A stretch of 64,000 nt of DNA, from assembly GCA_036745195.1 (NCBI GenBank), contig DAIOGO010000002.1, positions 1-64,000 on the forward strand. The letters are read 5' to 3'. Positions 57,779 through 64,000 of the stretch are shown in pieces. The position numbers and the translations under genes were made by a program. This DNA comes from JBFHRE01 sp036745195. GTDB taxonomy: Bacteria > Actinomycetota > Acidimicrobiia > Spongiisociales > ZC4RG35. Under the pieces are notes generated by a model. It did not search any database. It had not been told where the DNA came from and was given only the letters and a program-made list of their open reading frames with translations. Position 1 is the first letter of the stretch. Each line of letters opens with the position of its first letter.

Positions 57779-60102
57779 TCGGGCGGACCCGCCGCGACCT
57801 GCCGGCCGACATCTATCCGGACGATCCCTGGCGGCTCTCGGAGGAACGGTGGACGCCTGGTTTCGTCCCGATGACCGAGACCCTCTTCGCCCTTTCCAAC
57901 GGCAACCTTGGGATCAGGGCAACGATCGAGGATGGCGGCCCGGCTCATGCCCGCGGCACGTTCCTCAACGGCTTCCACGAGACATGGCAGATCGAGTATC
58001 CCGAGGCGGCCTACGGGTTCGCCACCGTCGGCCAGACCATCGTCAATCTCCCTGACCCCTCCGGGATCACGATCACCGTCGACGGGGAGGTTCTCACTGC
58101 CGAGGGCGCCAACCACTGCCGCCGCACCCTCGACTTCCGGGTGGGGGTGCTCGAACGGGACACGACCTGGACCACCAGATCCGGCGTCGGCGTGACTGCC
58201 CGGCACCGGCGGCTGGTATCGCTCGAGCAGGCCGATCTGATCGCTTTCCACCTCGAGATCGAGGTCGACCGGACCGCCGAGGTGACCGTCGGCTCGACAG
58301 TGACCGAACATCGGCCGGTGGCGGCACCGGATTCGTTCGACCCCCGTAAGGCTGCCCGTGTCGGCCATCGGGTGCTGGAACCGGTGAGCCGGTCGCAGGA
58401 GGGTGACGTGTCGATCGCCACCTGGCGGACGGCCAACTCGCAGCTCCCGCTCACCGTCGCCACCTTGCATCGGATCGAGGGGCCGCCCGCCGTGCAGAGC
58501 CAGGTCGAGACCGACGACTCATTCGGCCTGGTTACGAGTGCGACCGTGGGGCCGGACACGCCTTGGCGGATCACCAAGTGGGTGGTGTACCGGCCGGAGG
58601 AGACTGCCGGGAACGCACTCGCCTCTCTGGCAGCCGCCGCCTCCTCCGGCTTCGAGGACATGGCGGCGTCCCAGCGCCGGGCGCTGGCCGCCTTCTGGGA
58701 TCTGGCCGACATCGAGGTCGAAACCGGCCCCGGCGTCCAGCGGGCCATCCGCTGGACGCTCTTCCAGATCTACCAGTCGTCGGTTCATCTGGCGGGACGG
58801 TCCATCCCCGCCAAAGGCCTCACCGGTCAGGCCTATGACGGGCACTACTTCTGGGACACCGAGATCTACCTGATCCCGTTCCTGGCAGGTGTGGCTCCGG
58901 CAGCAGCCAGGGAGGTGCTCCGCTACCGGCACGGTCTCCTCGACCACGCCCGGGCCCGGGCGAGAGAACTCTCGGTGGCGGGAGCGCTGTTTCCCTGGAG
59001 GACAATCTCCGGAGAGGAGGCTTCGGCCTACTTCCCGGCCGGCACCGCCCAATACCACATCGACGCCGACATCATTCACGGTCTCCGCCACTACCTGCTC
59101 GCCACCGGCGACGACGAGACCCTGTGGGACATCGGTGTCGAGATGGCGGTGGAGACCGCCCGCATGTGGCGGGATCTCGGCTTCTTCCTCGATGGTTCAT
59201 TCCACATCCACGGGGTCACCGGACCCGACGAGTACAGCGCCCTGGTCGATGACAACGCCTTCACCAACCGGATGGCTCGCATGAACCTGCGCTTTGCAGC
59301 CGAGTCGGTGGCCAGAATGCAGATCGAACAACCCGCCCGTTTCGCCCTCCTCGCCGCCAAGCTGGGACTCGGCCCCGAGGAACCGTCCGACTGGTCGCAG
59401 GCGGCCGAGGCGATGTTCGTCCCCCATGACCCTGTTCGGGGCATCACCCCGCAGGACGCCCACTTTCTGACGAAGGAGGCCTGGGACTTCGCTGCCGTCC
59501 CGCCCGAGTCATACCCGCTGCTCCTCCACTTTCACCCTCTCGTCATCTACCGCCACCAGGTCCTGAAGCAGGCGGACGTGGTGCTGGCCGATTTCCTCCT
59601 CGGAGACGAGGTCCCCCCGGATCTCAAGCGAAGGAACTTCGAGTTCTACGACCCGATCACCACCGGGGACTCATCCCTTTCGCCCAGCATCCAATCGATC
59701 GCCGCCTGTGAAATCGGTGACATGGCGAAAGCGATGGCGCACTTCTCCAATGCCCTGATGGTGGATCTGGCGGATCTGGCCGGCAACACGGCCGATGGAG
59801 TCCACATGGCGTCAGCCGGTGGGATCTGGCTGGCCCTGACCTCCGGATTCGGCGGCTTGTCGATCCGCCAGGGTCGGGTCGTCCTCACCCCGCGTCTCCC
59901 CGACGGCTGGAGCAGGCTGACGTTCACGACCCGGTTCCGGGGGATCCTGCTCGAGGTCGACGTCCGACCCGGGCGGCTGAACCTGATGGTGCGAGGAGGC
60001 GACTTGACCGTGGAGGTGTTCGACCGTCAAGTCGCCCTCACCGACATGGTTCCCGTGACCGTCGAGCGGTCACCGGGACCGGTCAGCCGGCGGCGGCAGT
60101 GA
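57775..60102 (+). CDS. GH65 family disaccharide phosphorylase
   Basis: The 775-residue protein has the GH65 three-part layout: N-terminal beta-sandwich (about 1-280), the (alpha/alpha)6 barrel with GQAYDGHYFWDTEIY and the general acid Glu486 in GVTGPDEYSALVDDN, and a C-terminal beta domain. GH65 members cleave trehalose, maltose, kojibiose or nigerose with phosphate, and the substrate cannot be chosen here. The partner is the adjacent beta-phosphoglucomutase. Its last 20 nt overlap the end of the convergent gene at 60083. Confidence 0.9.
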   Translation: MIGRTRRDLPADIYPDDPWRLSEERWTPGFVPMTETLFALSNGNLGIRATIEDGGPAHARGTFLNGFHETWQIEYPEAAYGFATVGQTIVNLPDPSGITITVDGEVLTAEGANHCRRTLDFRVGVLERDTTWTTRSGVGVTARHRRLVSLEQADLIAFHLEIEVDRTAEVTVGSTVTEHRPVAAPDSFDPRKAARVGHRVLEPVSRSQEGDVSIATWRTANSQLPLTVATLHRIEGPPAVQSQVETDDSFGLVTSATVGPDTPWRITKWVVYRPEETAGNALASLAAAASSGFEDMAASQRRALAAFWDLADIEVETGPGVQRAIRWTLFQIYQSSVHLAGRSIPAKGLTGQAYDGHYFWDTEIYLIPFLAGVAPAAAREVLRYRHGLLDHARARARELSVAGALFPWRTISGEEASAYFPAGTAQYHIDADIIHGLRHYLLATGDDETLWDIGVEMAVETARMWRDLGFFLDGSFHIHGVTGPDEYSALVDDNAFTNRMARMNLRFAAESVARMQIEQPARFALLAAKLGLGPEEPSDWSQAAEAMFVPHDPVRGITPQDAHFLTKEAWDFAAVPPESYPLLLHFHPLVIYRHQVLKQADVVLADFLLGDEVPPDLKRRNFEFYDPITTGDSSLSPSIQSIAACEIGDMAKAMAHFSNALMVDLADLAGNTADGVHMASAGGIWLALTSGFGGLSIRQGRVVLTPRLPDGWSRLTFTTRFRGILLEVDVRPGRLNLMVRGGDLTVEVFDRQVALTDMVPVTVERSPGPVSRRRQ

Positions 60103-62176
60103 AGAACAGGCGCTGGGCGACGTCGTCGTAGAACAGGCGGTAGCCGACGCCGCCCCGGGCGGTGGCCGAGTCGAGTCCGATGAGCACGGGTTTGGAAACA
60201 TCCAATCCCATCGAGGCCAGCAGGTCTCGCCGTCCCGGTCCATCGAGATTGGGATCGGCCACTGCGATCATCATCCCCATGGCCTGGAGACCCACCGCAT
60301 CCGCCTCTGATGGGCCGGTCGGGTCGATGGTCATCGTCACCGTGTCGACCGAGCCGGCGGCCCCAACCGTGCCCGCCACCGCCACATAGGGAGTCAACTG
60401 GAACTCGAACTCTCCCGGAAGCAACGAGGGCAGTGCCAGCTGCGGATTGACGGATGCCGCCGTCTCGTTCCAGCGCTTGACGAACTCGGGGGCGGTGAGG
60501 GCAAAAGCGGTGGGCTGGAATGGGGCAACCGTCGTCTCCGGAACTGCCTCGGTGGTGGGCGGGGCGGTGGTGGCAACCGGTGACGTGGAGGGCGTGACCT
60601 GTGAGCCATCCACGGTAGGAGTGGGCTGCGCCGAGGTGGTGCCGGTCGGCTCGGCATCCTGGGTGAGCAGCCGGAAGGCCAGATAACCACCCAGCCCGAG
60701 TCCGCCCAGCAGCAGGACGACGCCCGTGAGGATGGCGACCCGTCTGAGAAAGCCGGGCAGCCGGGATGGTTTGGTCGATGATTCGCGGAGTGATCGCTGC
60801 GAGGCGATGATGGCGTCGGCGACAGTGACCGCCTCTTCCTCGTTGTCGGATTGCCGCCGAAGTGCCTCCACCGCCGCCGCCAGCGAACCGGCGTCGGTCC
60901 CGATCTCCTCGTCCGGCGAAGGAGCTTCGAGGGTGACTTCGGGGGCTGCACCGTCATCTTCCACACGCTCGGCGGCGGGCGGAACGGGGGCGATTCGTCG
61001 CCTCCCGAGCCGTTGACCGAAGTTGCGCCGCAACTCCTCGCCCTCTCCCCCGATCGCCATCACTCGCTCGGTCAGAGACTCGGGGGAATCGACGGCCTTC
61101 TCGGTTTGGGCTAGGTCATCCTCGGGGGAGACTCCGGAACCATCAGCCAGGGCGCCGGCGGGTTCGACCAGCCCGGGCTCGCCACCGAGATCGAGCACAT
61201 CCTCGTCTGCCGGAACCGGCATGGTCTCATCGACGGGATCGAGCACGGTTTGGTGGGGGCCGGGGTCGTCCGCAACCCATCCGGCGTCGGAATCGGGATC
61301 GGTTTCGTCAGCGACAGGGACTTCCACCACCGGCGCCTCGGGCTGAGGGCTCCAGGGCTCCGGTTCCGGGCCGGGATCGATCTCCCAACTCCCCCCCACC
61401 CCGTCGAGTCGGTCGTTGTCTGCGTGTTCGGGGGCGATGGAGTCGGCGACGAATGGCTCGGCAGCCGGCTCGGGACCCGCCGCGATCTCGATACTGGTAG
61501 CACTGGAGGAAGCCGGATCCGCCTCCACACCGTCGATCTGGCCGATGTCGTCCACCAACACACGCTTCGGCGCCCGGGGCGTCCCCTTGGGAGCCGGGCG
61601 AGGCTTCTTGTGTTTGGGAGCCCTCTCAGCCACTTCCTCAACCTGTGTATCTTCGAGCGTCACCTCGGACGGCGGGGACGCCGCTTCGGAGTCCGCCAAC
61701 CCTGACTCAGCCACTTCCTCGACCTGTGAACCTTCGAGCGTCACCTCGGACGGCGGGGGCGCCGCTTCGGAGTCCGCCAACCCTGACTCTGCCACATCGA
61801 CTTCGGCGCTGCGAGCCCGAGTCTGTTTGGGTTTGGCGGCCCGCGGTTTCCTGGCAGCCGGTTTCGGGGCAACCTCCGACCCCTCGAGCCCGGTCCTCCC
61901 CGAGAGGAACCCGCTCAGGGTTCCCCGGTCGATACTGGCGACCATCTCGGCAAAGTCACCGTGATCATCCGGGGTGAAGTGGATGGCGTCCCCGTCGACG
62001 TGAACGGCAAAGTCGCCACCGCCGTTGGCGCGAATGGTGCAATCGGCAATCGGCCACGTTCCGATGTCGACCGCACCCGCCGCCACCTGCAACTGATCAG
62101 AGGTGACGCGCAGCGCCACCTCCAAGGGAGAGTCGTCTCCGACGGCGATCCGCCCGGAAAAGGTCTTCGATTCCAT
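60083..62176 (-). CDS. Single-pass membrane protein of unrecognised family, long-linker paralogue
   Basis: The 697-residue protein is in four parts. A cytoplasmic N-terminal domain (about 1-90) has WPIADCTIRANGGGDFAVHVDG. A very long acidic, Pro/Glu-rich linker (about 95-470) contains a 27-residue tandem repeat. A TM helix lies at about 482-505, then a Thr-rich spacer and an exported C-terminal domain (about 550-697) with EFVKRWNETA and DPTGPSEADAVGL. The N- and C-terminal domains are homologous to those of the gene at 62954. Function unknown. ATG at 62176; a TTG lies 3 nt upstream. Confidence 0.7.
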   Translation of the reverse strand: MESKTFSGRIAVGDDSPLEVALRVTSDQLQVAAGAVDIGTWPIADCTIRANGGGDFAVHVDGDAIHFTPDDHGDFAEMVASIDRGTLSGFLSGRTGLEGSEVAPKPAARKPRAAKPKQTRARSAEVDVAESGLADSEAAPPPSEVTLEGSQVEEVAESGLADSEAASPPSEVTLEDTQVEEVAERAPKHKKPRPAPKGTPRAPKRVLVDDIGQIDGVEADPASSSATSIEIAAGPEPAAEPFVADSIAPEHADNDRLDGVGGSWEIDPGPEPEPWSPQPEAPVVEVPVADETDPDSDAGWVADDPGPHQTVLDPVDETMPVPADEDVLDLGGEPGLVEPAGALADGSGVSPEDDLAQTEKAVDSPESLTERVMAIGGEGEELRRNFGQRLGRRRIAPVPPAAERVEDDGAAPEVTLEAPSPDEEIGTDAGSLAAAVEALRRQSDNEEEAVTVADAIIASQRSLRESSTKPSRLPGFLRRVAILTGVVLLLGGLGLGGYLAFRLLTQDAEPTGTTSAQPTPTVDGSQVTPSTSPVATTAPPTTEAVPETTVAPFQPTAFALTAPEFVKRWNETAASVNPQLALPSLLPGEFEFQLTPYVAVAGTVGAAGSVDTVTMTIDPTGPSEADAVGLQAMGMMIAVADPNLDGPGRRDLLASMGLDVSKPVLIGLDSATARGGVGYRLFYDDVAQRLFFTAAAG
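61626..61787 (-). repeat. 81-bp in-frame tandem duplication
   Basis: Two copies (61626-61706, 61707-61787) with few mismatches, encoding a 27-residue unit beginning ESGLADSEAA within the acidic linker. Confidence 0.85.
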
Positions 62177-62252
62177 CAATGCTGTGTTTCTTCGGCTCCT
62201 GAGGAGCGCACCTTGACAGAAGTATGCATCGACCAGGTCGGGGAACCGGGGA

Positions 62253-62834
62253 TCACCAACACCCGCCGCTGGCGTTCCAATGGGACCAACCGCCGCCCTC
62301 GTACACCAACCAGGCCGCCACCGCCACGTTGGCCACGGGATCGAACACGTCGGATCCGGCCCAGCCTGCCTTGGCCGACCGGGTGCGCCACTGGCTGGCC
62401 AGATGCTGGAACAAACCGCTGGCGGTGGAGGTGGGGTTCTTGGCCGAGGACACTCCCCTCGACTCGCACGAGATCACCCGGACTGCTCGATCGACATCGC
62501 CCGGTTCGAAGAACATCTCGACCAGGGGTCGCCAGTCCTCGACGGATTCGATCTCGGCGGGGACCAGGTCGTAGGGCCCGGGCGGCGGGGGTGGAGCCGG
62601 TTGGACGAGGTCGCCGGGCAGGCACACCGATCCACTCACCGGTGGGTGACACCCGGTCAGGAGTGGTGAGGGCTCGGCCGGGATGACGGCGTCGAGACCC
62701 GCTGCAAACAGGGCGGCGTCGGCCGGGCCCATCACCACGAACAGGGAAGGAGCGGGTTGGGCGACCGCTCCCCCCGCCGCAATCAAACCGGCCAGGGTGA
62801 AAATTCCGATCAGGTAGGAACCGAACGCGCGCAT
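62253..62834 (-). CDS. Secreted lysozyme-like (transglycosylase-type) protein
   Basis: The 193-residue protein has a signal peptide (about 1-26, cleavage near AVAQ), a proline-rich middle and a C-terminal lysozyme-fold domain. The likely catalytic glutamate is in VISCESRGVSSAKNP, followed by TASGLFQHLASQW and NVAVAAWLVYEGGGWSHW, as in SLT/resuscitation-factor-like domains. It lies between the two paralogous membrane proteins in the same orientation. GAGG precedes the start. Confidence 0.72.
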   Translation of the reverse strand: MRAFGSYLIGIFTLAGLIAAGGAVAQPAPSLFVVMGPADAALFAAGLDAVIPAEPSPLLTGCHPPVSGSVCLPGDLVQPAPPPPPGPYDLVPAEIESVEDWRPLVEMFFEPGDVDRAVRVISCESRGVSSAKNPTSTASGLFQHLASQWRTRSAKAGWAGSDVFDPVANVAVAAWLVYEGGGWSHWNASGGCW

Positions 62835-62897
62835 CACGAGAACCTCACGGTGGGGAATTCCTCGAACAAGGAAGGGAGGCCCCTCAGGGCCGCAAAC

Positions 62898-62903
62898 AGC
62901 TTA
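62898..62903 (-). promoter_or_regulatory. -10 element for the lysozyme-like gene
   Basis: TAAGCT, about 63 nt before the start, preceded by TG; a conventional leader follows. Confidence 0.4.
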
Positions 62904-62953
62904 CATCGATGTTGTTCACCATCGCAAGCAGGAAGTGCGCAAAAGCGAGCGGG

Positions 62954-63886
62954 TCACGGACGCGGTTCGATCCGAAACAACACACTTCCGAACCCGGCCA
63001 GGTACTGGAGGCTGTAGCGGTTCGACCCCCAGTCCACCGTGGACTCCACCGGCTGGAGCTGCGGGTCGTCGGGATCGATGCCGAGTTGCTCGAGGATGGC
63101 TCTTCGCCCATCAGGACCCACCACCGGATCGACCGTCGCCATGGCCAGACCCCAAACCGCCAGCCCCTGTTCGTCGCTCTCGGCTGGACCGTTGGGGTCG
63201 AGGGTGATGAGGATCAAATCGAGCGTTCCATCCTCACCGGTCGTGGCCTGGAGGTAGATCCACTCCGAGAGCCCGACCTCGAGACCGGAGGAAGCGTCGA
63301 CGTTGGGGAGGGCGGCGCCGACCCCGAGGTCGGCCGAATTGCGGTTCCAGCGCTCGACGAATTCTGCCGGCTCCAGCTCGAACCAGGGTGTCGCCGGGAC
63401 GACGGTCGTTGTCGGAGAAGCGGGAGACGCCACCGCCGGCGGATCGGGACGCTGACTCACCACCAGGATCCCGTAGGCGGCCGCCACCAGGGTGGCCGCC
63501 ACAGCCGCACCGACCAGCATCCGCCGAACATCGGTAGGGGGCACGGCCTCGGCTGGGTCCTCGTCGGTCGGGGGCGGAGGCGGGGTATTGGCAGGGAGCA
63601 ATTTCACCGTCGAGATGCGGTCAGCCAGCGTGGAGGAGACGAACCGGCCGGCGGCCACGTGGGCAAAGCCGACGGGGTCGTTCGGTTCGAACACCACGGG
63701 TTCCCCGTCGATGGAGAGATCGAAGGTCCCGTTCTTGCCGGGAGTGACCCGGCAGTAGCGGATCGGCCAGGCCCCGATGGAGGCCCCGTTGGCAACCATC
63801 CTGACCGCGTCGGCCCCAACCTCGAGCTCGACCACCACGGCCTCGCCTTCGGCCAAGGTCATCCGGCCTCGGAAGATGTCGACCAC
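62954..63886 (-). CDS. Single-pass membrane protein of unrecognised family, short-linker paralogue
   Basis: This 310-residue paralogue of the gene at 60083 has an N-terminal domain (1-90; WPIRYCRVTPGKNGTFDLSIDG), a short Pro-rich linker, a TM helix at about 122-144 and an exported C-terminal domain (about 165-310; EFVERWNRNSADL, DPNGPAESDEQGL). The N-terminal domain is small and beta-rich, perhaps PH/GRAM-like, but I cannot assign it. GTG start at 63886, with a TAACCT hexamer 8 nt upstream. Confidence 0.7.
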   Translation of the reverse strand: MVDIFRGRMTLAEGEAVVVELEVGADAVRMVANGASIGAWPIRYCRVTPGKNGTFDLSIDGEPVVFEPNDPVGFAHVAAGRFVSSTLADRISTVKLLPANTPPPPPTDEDPAEAVPPTDVRRMLVGAAVAATLVAAAYGILVVSQRPDPPAVASPASPTTTVVPATPWFELEPAEFVERWNRNSADLGVGAALPNVDASSGLEVGLSEWIYLQATTGEDGTLDLILITLDPNGPAESDEQGLAVWGLAMATVDPVVGPDGRRAILEQLGIDPDDPQLQPVESTVDWGSNRYSLQYLAGFGSVLFRIEPRP

Positions 63887-63894
63887 CGGCCATC

Positions 63895-63900
63895 AGGTTA
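63895..63900 (-). promoter_or_regulatory. -10 element, short-linker paralogue promoter
   Basis: TAACCT, 8 nt before the GTG at 63886. Confidence 0.5.
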
Positions 63901-63923
63901 ACCGACCGAGAATGACACCCCCC

Positions 63924-63929
63924 TACAGT
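63924..63929 (+). promoter_or_regulatory. -10 element, leaderless promoter of the last gene
   Basis: TACAGT, 7 nt before the ATG at 63937. Confidence 0.5.
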
Positions 63930-63936
63930 CACCAAC

Positions 63937-64000
63937 ATGACCCTCCCCGTCGAGCCCGTGATCCCCGAATTGCTGGAGGCGCTGGCCGACGATGGCCAGG
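63937..64000 (+). CDS. Start of a probable ATP-dependent helicase HrpB, cut by window end
   Basis: Only 21 residues are visible, beginning MTLPVEPVIPELLEALADDG. This resembles the HrpB N-terminus (LPI..VLPEL..AL...G) that precedes the P-loop. The P-loop itself is outside the window, so the call is tentative. The start is supported by TACAGT at 7 nt. Confidence 0.45.
   Translation, partial: MTLPVEPVIPELLEALADDGQ

Overview
The window is high-GC DNA that is densely coded on both strands and comes from an actinobacterium. The markers are an F420-type luciferase-like oxidoreductase, a class E sortase, DUF5317, a galU-moeA-membrane protein block like that of Corynebacteriales, many GTG starts and pervasive leaderless promoters. 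No mycolic-acid or Streptomyces markers are seen; an uncultured Acidimicrobiia-like lineage is my best guess, as inference only. Three runs of exactly 100 N (1151-1250, 21230-21329, 23447-23546) show that this is a scaffolded draft, probably a metagenome bin. I see no prophage, insertion sequence or CRISPR.

Layout. 1-9.1 kb: rsmI (cut by the window edge), DUF192, a putative metalloprotease lipoprotein directly behind tRNA-Ala, a translin-family protein, and the chain plsY-galU-moeA-moaC-small membrane protein; then fmdB, a SAF-domain protein and uppP. 9.1-27.3 kb: a nitrogen-scavenging region. A nine-gene minus-strand operon (gabT, aldehyde dehydrogenase, C45-type Ntn hydrolase, acetyltransferase, potDABC, acetyltransferase) is flanked by a divergent Lrp/AsnC regulator, an agmatinase-family ureohydrolase, a class III aminotransferase coupled to a PuuB-like FAD oxidase, a TPP enzyme and an amidohydrolase. 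Together they can import polyamines and channel them through GABA to succinate.

27.4-46 kb: small membrane proteins; a divergent Mrp/SufR-like Fe-S pair; aldose epimerase; aconitase; a CAP-domain lipoprotein; a sulfite-oxidase-like protein and a TlpA-like thioredoxin fired from one shared divergent promoter; sortase; crotonase; a pair of overlapping membrane HD-domain genes; a gamma-glutamyltransferase-like gene; an F420-type oxidoreductase; and rlmN. 46-64 kb: a LysM/M23 peptidase, a DrrAB-type exporter, a cobalamin-riboswitch-controlled btuFCD-cobO operon, HtrA, a two-component system, a beta-phosphoglucomutase/GH65 phosphorylase pair, and two paralogous single-pass membrane proteins of unrecognised family that flank a lysozyme-like secreted protein. 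The start of a probable hrpB closes the window.

Two features run through the whole window. First, genes that head a transcription unit mostly have a TAnnnT hexamer 5-9 nt before the start codon and no Shine-Dalgarno sequence, while genes inside operons are joined by ATGA or GTGA overlaps. Second, five intergenic loci carry degenerate repeats with a strict 7-nt period built from several different heptamer families. The two paralogous membrane proteins and the heptamer loci are the least explained content.
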